Assembly: GCF_000418325.1 (NCBI RefSeq)
Contig: NC_021658.1
Span: 12,814,501-12,878,500, forward strand
Origin: Sorangium cellulosum So0157-2
GTDB lineage: Bacteria > Myxococcota_A > Polyangia > Polyangiales > Polyangiaceae
Length of the DNA stretch: 64,000 nucleotides
Reading direction: 5' to 3'
How positions within the stretch are numbered: the first letter of the stretch is position 1; the number at the start of each line of letters is the position of its first letter. The notes below the pieces were generated by a model, which was given only the letters and a program-made list of their open reading frames with translations, made no database searches and had not been told where the DNA came from. The translations under genes and the position numbers were made by a program. Positions 8,195 through 16,235 of this stretch are shown piece after piece.

Positions 8195-9427
8195 TTGGGC
8201 AGATCGCACGGACGACTCCAGGTCGCGCTCTGCGCGGCGCTCCTCGGCCTGGCCGCGCAGCTCTCGCCGGCGCTCGCGCAGGTCGAGCCGTACCGGCAGC
8301 ACATGGAGAACGGCATCAAGCTGTTCCAGGACCGGAACTACCCGGCGGCGATCGTCGAGTTCGAGGCGGCCTACGGGGCGAAGCCGAAGGCCAGCCCGCT
8401 CTTCAACATCGCGCTCGCCGAGAAGGCCCTCTTCAACTACCCGCGGGCGATCGCGGCGCTCGAGCGCGCGCTCGCGCAGCACCGCGACACGATGGACGAG
8501 GGCGACGAGCGGACGGCGCGCAGCGCCATCGAGGAGATGCGCGCGCTGCTCGCCCACCTCACGATCGAGCTCAGCCCGCCGGACGCCAGGCTGCTCATCG
8601 ACGGGGAGGAGCAGCCGCCCGCGTCGTCGGGGACGCGGGTCGTGGAGCTCGGGCCTGGGGTGCACCGCATCGGCGCGCGCGCCGAGGGCCACGTGAACGC
8701 GGAGCAGAGCGTCACCGTGGTGAGCGGCGAGCGCGACAAGCGGGTGAAGCTGACGCTGGCCCCGGAGAAGCCCCCCGCGAGCGCGACGCCGCAGCCGTAC
8801 ACGCCGCCGCCGCCGCCGCCGCCGCCGCGGCCGGTGCCGCTCTCGCTCGCGCCGCAGGGGTACTACGTGATCGGCGCGGCGTCGCTGCTCTGGCCGCTCG
8901 GCCACCCGCGCGCGTTCCAGTTGCCGGAGGCGAACAGCGGCGGCGCCGGCTCGATCCGGGTGGGTTACCGCGTGAACACCCCCGCGGCGTTCGACGTGAT
9001 GTTCCAGTACGCGAACATCGCCACCGGGTCGGACCACCCCAGCTACCCGAACGCCAGCTACACGCTCGGGTCGACGCGCGTCGGGCTGAACGTCCGCCTG
9101 ATGACCCCGGGGCAGACCTGGCGGTTCGTGGGCTCGATCGGCGGCGGCCTCACCTACGACGACGTGAGCTTCGACAGCATCAAGGGGCCCGGCGGGGACA
9201 TCTGCGACGGCCGGTGCAAGCACGCATGGGGGGTGAACGCGTTCGTGTTCTCCGAGGTCGGCGTCGAGCTGGACCTCAGCGGCGTGCTCCTCGGGTTCTC
9301 GCTGGACAGCTATTTCCAGTCGTCGCGCGGCATCAGCTACAAGGACGGCGACGACGACATTCCCCTCTACTCCTCCGTGCTGCTGCAGCTGGGAGGCAGC
9401 CTGCACGCCGGGTACGCGTTCTGGTGA
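8195..9427 (+). CDS. Secreted TPR/PEGA protein with C-terminal beta-barrel-like domain
   Basis: 410-residue exported protein. There is a signal peptide (LCAALLGLAAQLSPALAQ), then TPR-like helices (30-125), then a PEGA-like beta segment (ELSPPDARLLIDGEEQPP). A poly-Pro hinge of nine prolines follows. The last 190 residues are rich in alternating aromatic and small residues and Gly turns and end in YAFW, a terminal aromatic typical of outer-membrane beta-barrels. The start is a TTG at 8195, just after GAGG and 7 bases past the kinase stop, so the two genes are probably translated from one message. An envelope partner of the kinase is inferred from position and the shared PEGA-like module. I do not know a precise family. 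Confidence 0.8.
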   Translation: MGRSHGRLQVALCAALLGLAAQLSPALAQVEPYRQHMENGIKLFQDRNYPAAIVEFEAAYGAKPKASPLFNIALAEKALFNYPRAIAALERALAQHRDTMDEGDERTARSAIEEMRALLAHLTIELSPPDARLLIDGEEQPPASSGTRVVELGPGVHRIGARAEGHVNAEQSVTVVSGERDKRVKLTLAPEKPPASATPQPYTPPPPPPPPRPVPLSLAPQGYYVIGAASLLWPLGHPRAFQLPEANSGGAGSIRVGYRVNTPAAFDVMFQYANIATGSDHPSYPNASYTLGSTRVGLNVRLMTPGQTWRFVGSIGGGLTYDDVSFDSIKGPGGDICDGRCKHAWGVNAFVFSEVGVELDLSGVLLGFSLDSYFQSSRGISYKDGDDDIPLYSSVLLQLGGSLHAGYAFW

Positions 9428-9461
9428 GCGCGCCGAGCCCGGGCGTCCGCCCGTTCCGTCC

Positions 9462-9489
9462 TTGTTCTGCCGCTCGGCGGATGTATCCT
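9462..9489 (+). promoter_or_regulatory. Putative promoter for acs
   Basis: -35 TTGTTC (9462-9467), 16-base spacer, -10 TATCCT (9484-9489), about 100 bases upstream of the acetyl-CoA synthetase start. The consensus match is moderate. Confidence 0.45.
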
Positions 9490-9592
9490 CGCACGCCCTC
9501 GCGGTGAGTCGTAGATGGTTCGCCGTCCTCTCCAGCGGGGGAACAGCGATCGGGGGCCGGCCTCCGCCGTCCCCTCCAACGCAGGGGTGACC

Positions 9593-11560
9593 ATGTCGCA
9601 GGATGCCATCACGTCGTTGCTGAAGGAGACGCGCCGGTTCGAGCCGCCGGCCGAGTTCTCGCGTCGTGCGCGCGTCGGCGCGCAGGAGGCCTACGAGGCG
9701 CTCTACCGCGAGAGCATCGAGCAGCCGGACGCGTTCTGGCGCCGGGAGGCGGGCGATCTCGTGTTCCGCACGCCGTGGACCACCACCAGCGACTGGTCCC
9801 TGCCGCACGCCAAGTGGTTCCTCGGCGCGACCCTCAACGTCACCGAGAGCTGTCTCGACCGGCACCTCACGACCGCCACCAAGAACAAGGCCGCGATCAT
9901 CTGGGAGGGCGAGCACGGCGCCACGCGCACGCTGACCTACGCCCAGCTCCACCGCGAGACGCTGCTGCTCGCGAACGCGCTCAAGAAGCTGGGCATCGAG
10001 AAGGGCGATCGGGTCGCGATCTACATGGGCATGGTCCCCGAGGTCGCCGTCGCGATGCTCGCCTGCGCGCGCCTCGGCGCGGTGCACACGGTGGTCTTCG
10101 GCGGCTTCGCCGCGGACGCGCTCCGCGACCGCATCCACGACAGCCAGGCCAAGCTCGTCATCACGCAGGACGGCGCGTACCGGCGCGGGCAGGTCGTGCC
10201 GCTGAAGGCGACCGTCGACAAGGCGCTCGCGCAGCCGGAGGCGAAGAGCGCGACGCGCGTCATCGTGTACCAGCACCTCGGCGGCGAGCGCTGTGAGGTG
10301 CAGATGACCGAGGGCCGCGACGTCTTCTGGCACGACCTGCTCGCCCAGGCCGCGCCCTCCTGCGAGCCCACCATCGTCGACGCCGAGCACCCGCTGTTCA
10401 TCCTCTACACGAGCGGCTCGACCGGGAAGCCCAAGGGGGTGCTCCACACGACCGCCGGCTACCTGGTCGGCGTGCACGTCACGACGAAGTACGTCTTCGA
10501 TCTGCGCGACGACGACGTCTACTGGTGCACCGCCGACGTCGGCTGGGTGACGGGCCACAGCTACATCGTGTACGGCCCGCTCTCGAGCGGCGCGACGTGC
10601 CTCATGTACGAGGGCGCGCCGAACTTCCCCGACTGGGGCCGCTTCTGGCGGCTCATCGAGAAGCACGGCGTCACCATCCTCTACACCGCCCCCACGGCCA
10701 TCCGCGCCTTCATGCGGCAGGGCGACGAGTGGCCCGCGAAGAGCGACCTGTCGAGCCTGCGGCTCCTCGGCTCGGTCGGCGAGCCGATCAACCCCGAGGC
10801 GTGGATCTGGTACCACCGGACCATCGGCGGCGGCCGCTGCCCCGTCGTGGACACCTGGTGGCAGACGGAGACGGGGGCGATCATGATGACCACGCTGCCC
10901 GGCGCGTCGCACTCGAAGCCGGGGTCGACCGGGCTGCCGATGTTCGGCGTCGTGCCCGAGGTCGTCACGAAGGACGGCAAGCCGGTCCCCGCGGGCGAGG
11001 GCGGGCTGCTCGTCCTGAAGAACCCGTGGCCGTCGATGCTGCGCACCGTGTGGGGCGACGACGAGCGCTTCCGCAAGCAGTACTTCAGCGACGTCGAGGG
11101 CTGCTACTTCACCGGCGACGGCGCTCGCCGCGACGAGGACGGCTATTACTGGGTCGTCGGCCGCATCGACGACGTGCTGAACGTGGCCGGTCACCGCATC
11201 GGGACGGCCGAGATCGAGAGCGCGCTCGTCTCTCACCCCGCCGTCGCCGAGGCGGCCGCGGTCGGCCGACCGGACGAGCTCAAGGGGCAGGCGCTCGTGG
11301 TGTTCGTCTCGCTCCGGCCGGGGTTCGCGGCCGGGCCGGAGCTCCAGGCGAAGCTCGCCGAGCACGTCGCCAAGGAGATCGGCAAGTTCGCGCGCCCCGA
11401 CGCCATCCGCTTCGCGGACGCGCTGCCGAAGACCCGCAGCGGCAAGATCATGCGCCGGCTGCTGAAGGACGTCGCCGCCGGCCGCGAGATGACCGGCGAC
11501 ACGTCGACGCTCGAGGACCTGAGCGTCGTGGCGAAGCTCCGGCAGCAGGAAGACGAGTGA
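9593..11560 (+). CDS. acs: Acetyl-CoA synthetase (AMP-forming)
   Basis: 655-residue enzyme making acetyl-CoA from acetate, ATP and CoA through acetyl-AMP. The P-loop-like YTSGSTGKPKG motif, the DTWWQTETGAI segment lining the acyl/adenylate pocket, the hinge GRIDDVLNVAGHRIGTAEIE and the C-terminal PKTRSGKIMRRLLK are all present. The Lys in SGKIM is the catalytic residue whose reversible acetylation controls this family, so post-translational control is likely. The length is normal. I chose the ATG at 9593, preceded by gcagggg; the frame upstream is open for 26 residues without family similarity. It appears monocistronic, with a strong hairpin after the stop. Confidence 0.97.
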   Translation: MSQDAITSLLKETRRFEPPAEFSRRARVGAQEAYEALYRESIEQPDAFWRREAGDLVFRTPWTTTSDWSLPHAKWFLGATLNVTESCLDRHLTTATKNKAAIIWEGEHGATRTLTYAQLHRETLLLANALKKLGIEKGDRVAIYMGMVPEVAVAMLACARLGAVHTVVFGGFAADALRDRIHDSQAKLVITQDGAYRRGQVVPLKATVDKALAQPEAKSATRVIVYQHLGGERCEVQMTEGRDVFWHDLLAQAAPSCEPTIVDAEHPLFILYTSGSTGKPKGVLHTTAGYLVGVHVTTKYVFDLRDDDVYWCTADVGWVTGHSYIVYGPLSSGATCLMYEGAPNFPDWGRFWRLIEKHGVTILYTAPTAIRAFMRQGDEWPAKSDLSSLRLLGSVGEPINPEAWIWYHRTIGGGRCPVVDTWWQTETGAIMMTTLPGASHSKPGSTGLPMFGVVPEVVTKDGKPVPAGEGGLLVLKNPWPSMLRTVWGDDERFRKQYFSDVEGCYFTGDGARRDEDGYYWVVGRIDDVLNVAGHRIGTAEIESALVSHPAVAEAAAVGRPDELKGQALVVFVSLRPGFAAGPELQAKLAEHVAKEIGKFARPDAIRFADALPKTRSGKIMRRLLKDVAAGREMTGDTSTLEDLSVVAKLRQQEDE

Positions 11561-11572
11561 GCGCCGCGGCGG

Positions 11573-11598
11573 CGCGGGGGCGCGACCGCGCCCCCGCG
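11573..11598 (+). terminator. Strong hairpin after acs
   Basis: A perfect 12-bp inverted repeat (cgcgggggcgcg / cgcgcccccgcg) separated by 2 bases begins 12 bases after the acs stop. There is no T-run. A larger real loop would form by opening the inner pairs. Confidence 0.6.
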
Positions 11599-11766
11599 AC
11601 CGGCGCGAGACGCCGCGCGTGAGGGGGGAGCGCTGGCCGGCGGAGGACCCACGGAAGAGCTCGATTCTGCGGCTCTTTCGCCGTGCTCTGCCGGGGCGAG
11701 GCGACGACGGCCCGCGGCCGGCGGCCCATCGCCCATGGTCGACTTACCCCGTTCACGCCGGAGAAT

Positions 11767-11796
11767 TTGATCGCCCGCAGCGGCGCGGGGGATAAT
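11767..11796 (+). promoter_or_regulatory. Promoter immediately upstream of the second kinase
   Basis: -35 TTGATC (11767-11772), 18-base spacer, -10 GATAAT (11791-11796). Transcription would begin near 11803, only about 10 bases before the TTG start of the kinase, giving a very short leader that barely holds the GAGG at 11804. Confidence 0.55.
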
Positions 11797-11812
11797 CTGT
11801 GGCGAGGCGCTT

Positions 11813-13366
11813 TTGGAGCTCGAAGCTGGAACCGTCGTTGCGAACCGGTACCGCATCATCCGCCAGCTCGGCCGTGGCGGGATGGGTGAGGTGTTCGCCG
11901 CGGAGAACATCCGCACCGGCCGCCAGGTGGCGATCAAGCTCCTTCGCGCCGACTCGAAGGCCAAGTCGTCCGCCGTCGAGCGGTTCCGGCGCGAGGCGCG
12001 CGCCGCGGGCTCCATCAACAGCGACCACGTCACCGAGATCCTCGACGTCGAGGAGGACCCCGAGCTCGGCATCGTGCTCGTCTTCGAGCTGCTCGAAGGC
12101 GAGTCGCTGATCGATCGGCTGAAGCGGACGGGGCCGATCGCGTTCGAGGAGCTGCACCCGATCATCGAGCAGGTCTGGATGGGCCTCGCCGACGCGCACC
12201 GCGCCGGGATCATCCACCGCGACCTGAAGCCGTCGAACGTGTACCTCGAGGCGCGCCCCGACGGGTCCACGCGGGTCAAGATCCTCGACTTCGGCATCTC
12301 GAAGCTGCCGAAGGAGATGGGAGGAGAGACCCTCACCGAGATGGGGCAGAGCCTCGGCACCTTCTCGTTCATGCCGCCCGAGCAGATCGGCAAGGCGAAG
12401 ACGGTCGACCACCGCGCGGACATCTACGCCTGCGCCACGATGATCTACCAGTCGATGAGCGGCCAGCTGCCTTACCAGGCGCGCAACCTGCTCATCATGG
12501 TCGAGATGAAGCAGAAGACCGACGCGCGGAAGCTCGCGGACGCGATGGACGGGCCGGTCGATCCGCGGCTCGAGGCGTTCCTCGCGAAGGGGCTGGCGCG
12601 GGAGCCTGCGGACCGCTTCCAGAGCGCGCTCGAGGGGCTCACCGCGTGGCGCGAGCTGCGGCCCGCGCAGAGCTCGAGCCAGCCGGCGGTCAACCCACGC
12701 AGCTCCAGGACGCCCGGCAGCGGCGCGTCGGGCCACGCGCCCGGCACGCCCCTCCCGTCCCCGCACCCGACCTACAAGCCCCCGTCCTCGGGCGCGCTCA
12801 AGCTCCCGGTGCCGCCGGCCGATCCCATCCTGATCCGCACGGCCACCGATCCGGGGGCGCATCCGCCGGTCGAGGCCCCGGCGCGAAAGCCCAGCGACCC
12901 TGCGCTCGCGGCCCACCACTTCCTCGGCGATCCGGCGCCCGCGCCGGGCGAGGGGCAGCGTCCCTCTCACGCGGCGGGCGGGCTGCCGGCGGTCCAGCCC
13001 ATGCACCAGCCCATGCCCTGGACCGGCCCGAACGGCACCATGGTGCTGAGCAACGCGGCCATGGAGCTCGCGCCCCTGGCCGCGTCGCCCCCCGTGTCGC
13101 CGCGGACGCTCCCGGATTTCTCCGAGGACAGCTCGCCCGGGCCGACCAGCCAGGGTCCGACGCTCGTCTACAGACCCACGCGGCCGACCCTGGGCTCGGT
13201 CGGCTCGGGGCTGCCTGTCCCCGGCGAGCCGGGGCCGCTCGAGCCGCCGCCGCGCGCGCCCCCGGCGCGGACGCTCCGGACCCTCTTCTACGTGCTGGCG
13301 GCGCTCGTGTTCGCCGTCGTGGGCTTCCTCGCCATGGGGCTCATCCTCGAGCACCTGCCCAAGTAG
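11813..13366 (+). CDS. Ser/Thr protein kinase with C-terminal membrane anchor
   Basis: 517-residue Hanks-type kinase. The Gly loop GRGGMGEVF, Lys42 in VAIKLL, HRDLKPSN with Asp137 and DFG at 159-161 are intact. The segment after the activation loop reads LGTFSFMPPEQ where most relatives have GTPxYMSPEQ, a small departure in the substrate-binding region. About 200 Pro/Ser-rich residues follow, then a single membrane helix just before the end (LFYVLAALVFAVVGFLAMGL). It is a tail-anchored kinase with almost nothing outside, so it cannot sense through an external domain. The start is a TTG at 11813; no ATG lies between the promoter and the Gly loop that would keep the full domain. Confidence 0.9.
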   Translation: MELEAGTVVANRYRIIRQLGRGGMGEVFAAENIRTGRQVAIKLLRADSKAKSSAVERFRREARAAGSINSDHVTEILDVEEDPELGIVLVFELLEGESLIDRLKRTGPIAFEELHPIIEQVWMGLADAHRAGIIHRDLKPSNVYLEARPDGSTRVKILDFGISKLPKEMGGETLTEMGQSLGTFSFMPPEQIGKAKTVDHRADIYACATMIYQSMSGQLPYQARNLLIMVEMKQKTDARKLADAMDGPVDPRLEAFLAKGLAREPADRFQSALEGLTAWRELRPAQSSSQPAVNPRSSRTPGSGASGHAPGTPLPSPHPTYKPPSSGALKLPVPPADPILIRTATDPGAHPPVEAPARKPSDPALAAHHFLGDPAPAPGEGQRPSHAAGGLPAVQPMHQPMPWTGPNGTMVLSNAAMELAPLAASPPVSPRTLPDFSEDSSPGPTSQGPTLVYRPTRPTLGSVGSGLPVPGEPGPLEPPPRAPPARTLRTLFYVLAALVFAVVGFLAMGLILEHLPK

Positions 13367-13424
13367 CCGCGGCGCCGGGCCTGCGCGCCGCCGTCGCCGC
13401 GCGCGCCCCCGCGGCAGGCGCGGC

Positions 13425-15104
13425 TCAGAGCGCCGCGTGCGCCTCCGCGGCGCGGCCCTGGGCCGGCGCGCCGCCGGCGGGCAGGACGATCCGGAACCGC
13501 GTGCCCCCCGCCTCGCGCGGCTCGCACGAGATCGCGCCGCCGTGCGCCTCGACGATGTCCCGCGTCACCGCGAGGCCGAGCCCCGTCCCGCGCTGCTTGG
13601 TCGTGAAGAAGGGGTCGAAGATCGACGCCCGCAGCTCCTCGGGCACGCCGGGGCCTGTGTCGTCGACCGCGATGGTCGCGGCCCCGCCCGAGAACCTGAC
13701 GCTCACCACGATCTCGCCGCCCTTGGGCATCGCCTCGCGCGCGTTGCGGAGCAGGTTCAGGAGCGCCTGCCGGAGCTGCGACTCGTCGAGGAGGATCTCG
13801 GGCCCCTCCTCCACCTCGACGCGGACCGCGACGCCGGCGCGGTCGAGCTCGGGCCGCACGAACGCCACGAGCTCCTGCACCAGGTCGTCCACCCGCTCCG
13901 GCACGAGCTGCGGGCGTGGGCGGCGGGCGACGCTGAGGTACTGCTCCGCGATGCGCGACAGGCGATCCACCTCGGCCCGGATCGCGGCGACGAGCTGCGC
14001 CGACTCCTTCATCACGGGCCTGAGCTCCGCGTCGGGCATGTCCGCGGCGGAGGCGCGCGCCACCTCCTCCTCGAGCAGCTCGAGGTTCAGCCCGATCGAC
14101 GACAGCGGGTTCCTGATCTCGTGCGTGACGTGCGCCGCCATCTTGCCGATCGCCGCGAGCCGCTCGGCGTTCACGAGCTCGGCGCGCGCGCGGCGGATGG
14201 CGGCGACCATGCCCTCGAACGTCGTCGCGAGCTCGCCGATCTCGTCGTTCGTCGCGAGCACCTGCTTCGGGGTGAGGTCGCCGCGCGCGACCGCGTTCGC
14301 CCGCTCGGTGACCGCGGTGAGCGGGGCGAGCACGCGCCGCGCGTACAGCGACATCACCGCGCCGACGAGCAGCGTCAGCACGCCCAGCCCGAGCAGCAGG
14401 TGCATCGAGCGCTCCTCCCGCCGCCGCGCCTCGACGGTGAGGCTCTCCATCTGCTCCTCGACGCGGCTCTTGATCGCCCTGAGCCGCTGCGCCCCCTCGA
14501 CCTCGCGCTTGACCAGCTCGTCGCGCGTGCGCTCGGCGAGCTCGCGGTTGCCGACGGCGAGCGCCTGGAACAGCTGCGAGAACCGCTCCGGGCTGGCGCC
14601 CACGATCCGCTCGATCGCCGTCACCTCGGCCGCGATCTCGTCGCTGAACCGGCGCACCCCCGACGAGCCGGCCGCCTGCCCGACGCCGGCGCCCGCGCCG
14701 CCCTCCACCTCGTCGGCGCCGGCGAGCGCCCTCGCGGCGTCCTTGACGATCGAGAAGGCGAGCGGCCGGGTCCGGCGGGCGGTCTCGAGCCACTCGCGCA
14801 CGTCGCCGGGGTTCTTCGCGGCGGTGATGTGGTTGAGCTGGGCGTTGAAGACGTTCTGCTCGGCCAGGACCTCGCCGATGCGGAGCAGCAGCGGGACGTA
14901 CCCGGCGCGCAGCAGCTGGGCGTCGCGCGACGCCGCCCGCAGCGCCTGGACGCTCCAGCCCACCGTCAGCGCGAAGGCGGCGAGCACCACGAGGTAGCTC
15001 GCGAGGAGCCTCCCCGCGACCGTGCGCCGCTTGTGGCGCGCCGGCCCCTCCTGGCCCGCGGCGCCGCCGCGCGCCTCGTCCACGGCAGGCGCCGGCGCGA
15101 TCAT
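13425..15104 (-). CDS. Membrane sensor histidine kinase (HAMP-HisKA-HATPase)
   Basis: 559-residue two-component sensor. Two membrane helices (about 33-53 and 225-245) flank a helical periplasmic sensor. A HAMP linker (RRVLAPLTAVTERANAVARGD) follows, then the dimerisation box HEIRNPLSSIG with phospho-acceptor His328, then an ATPase domain with the N box (LLRNAREAM), G1 (DDTGPGVP), F box (FDPFFTTK) and G2 (GTGLGLAV). All catalytic boxes are intact. Its ATG overlaps the stop of the Fe-S protein by ATGA at 15101-15104, so the two are translationally coupled. No response regulator lies nearby. Confidence 0.93.
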   Translation of the reverse strand: MIAPAPAVDEARGGAAGQEGPARHKRRTVAGRLLASYLVVLAAFALTVGWSVQALRAASRDAQLLRAGYVPLLLRIGEVLAEQNVFNAQLNHITAAKNPGDVREWLETARRTRPLAFSIVKDAARALAGADEVEGGAGAGVGQAAGSSGVRRFSDEIAAEVTAIERIVGASPERFSQLFQALAVGNRELAERTRDELVKREVEGAQRLRAIKSRVEEQMESLTVEARRREERSMHLLLGLGVLTLLVGAVMSLYARRVLAPLTAVTERANAVARGDLTPKQVLATNDEIGELATTFEGMVAAIRRARAELVNAERLAAIGKMAAHVTHEIRNPLSSIGLNLELLEEEVARASAADMPDAELRPVMKESAQLVAAIRAEVDRLSRIAEQYLSVARRPRPQLVPERVDDLVQELVAFVRPELDRAGVAVRVEVEEGPEILLDESQLRQALLNLLRNAREAMPKGGEIVVSVRFSGGAATIAVDDTGPGVPEELRASIFDPFFTTKQRGTGLGLAVTRDIVEAHGGAISCEPREAGGTRFRIVLPAGGAPAQGRAAEAHAAL

Positions 15105-16186
15105 CGCGGCGCGACGGCCCGCGCGACGAGGCTCGCGAGGTCCTCCGCCGGCTCGCCCCGGGTCCTGAACCGCCGGAGGCTCTGCGCGCAGTGGGTCACG
15201 AGCAGCCCGCCGCCGAGCGCGCGGTGCTCCGCGATCCTGCCGTCGGCGATGGCGGCGGACGAGGCGGGGCGCGTGGCGGGCACGAGGCCGCCGCCGCCGC
15301 TGCAGTCGGCGTGCTCGCGGCGGTGGATGAACTCCTCCGGCGGCCGCCCCGTGATGCGGGCGAGGATCTCGCGGGGCGCGTCGTAGCGGTCGAGGCCGCG
15401 CCCGAGCTGGCAGGGGTCGTGGTAGCGCACCCGCCGCTCCGACGTCGACCGCTGCAGCCGGTCGAGCGACGCCTGCGCGAGATCGACGAACAGCTCCGGG
15501 CTCTTCACGCTCACGCCCGCGCGCGCGTACTCGACGCGGACGGCGCGCGCGCACCCGGGGTCGACCGCGACGAAGCGCTCCCCCGCCTCGACCTCGGCGG
15601 CGAGCCGCCGCGCGGCGGCCTCGAAGCCCGGCCGATCGCCGGCGTAGAGGAGCGGCAGCCCGCAGCACGCGCGCACCGGGCGGACCGGCGCGCCCGTCAG
15701 CGCCTCGGTCGCCTCGAGCGCGTCGCGGGCGACGTCCGGCGCGTGGCGCTCGTAGCCGCAGCCGACCAGCACGTGCACCGCGGCCGGGTCCGGCTGGGCT
15801 CGTCCGTCGCGCTCGCCGGCGCGGCCGTCCTCGCGGGCCCGGAAGCGCGCCGCGACGCGCCGCGCCCCCTCCGGCTCGAGGCCGCGGGCGAAGAGCTCGG
15901 CGCGCGCGTCGGTCAGCACCGTGGCCACCTCGTTTTTGTGATCGCAGCGCTCGCGGCACGCGTAGCAGGCCGAGCACGCCCAGGCGGGATCCGCGTGGGG
16001 CGCGTCGAGCGGCACGTCGCCGCGCGCGGCGAAGTACGCCATCGACATCTTGCCCCACGGCGTGACCGTCTCGTTCGCCTCGACGTTCGACACGGGGCAG
16101 GCGGCGCGGGAGAGCTTGGGGCAGTAGACGCACTTCTCGAGCGACGTCCGGTGCTGCTCGAGGAGCTTCAGGCGGAGCTGGGACAC
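15101..16186 (-). CDS. Fe-S oxidoreductase (heterodisulfide-reductase/GlpC-like)
   Basis: 361-residue protein with two N-terminal iron-sulfur cluster motifs. The first is CVYC followed by Cys-Pro seven residues later. The second is C-x2-C-x2-C-x3-C in CSACYACRERC. The C-terminal half carries the cysteine-rich domain pair of the HdrB/GlpC family: ACCGLP, and a second copy in which CCG has become DCSGGGG. Such proteins pass electrons between quinones or thiols and partner dehydrogenases. No dehydrogenase is adjacent; instead it sits between two histidine kinases, 49 bases after one and overlapping the other by 4 bases. A redox-sensing input for the kinases is inference. The degenerate second CCG motif argues for altered cluster chemistry. 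Confidence 0.87.
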   Translation of the reverse strand: MSQLRLKLLEQHRTSLEKCVYCPKLSRAACPVSNVEANETVTPWGKMSMAYFAARGDVPLDAPHADPAWACSACYACRERCDHKNEVATVLTDARAELFARGLEPEGARRVAARFRAREDGRAGERDGRAQPDPAAVHVLVGCGYERHAPDVARDALEATEALTGAPVRPVRACCGLPLLYAGDRPGFEAAARRLAAEVEAGERFVAVDPGCARAVRVEYARAGVSVKSPELFVDLAQASLDRLQRSTSERRVRYHDPCQLGRGLDRYDAPREILARITGRPPEEFIHRREHADCSGGGGLVPATRPASSAAIADGRIAEHRALGGGLLVTHCAQSLRRFRTRGEPAEDLASLVARAVAPR

Positions 16187-16235
16187 CGGTTGAGTCTCTC
16201 CATCGGGCGCGCCTCGCGCAAGCGGCGGGGGCGCG

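Noticed and set aside
8174..11365. 1000-residue minus-strand frame
   Set aside because: Antisense to the barrel protein and acs; composition is of a shadow frame.
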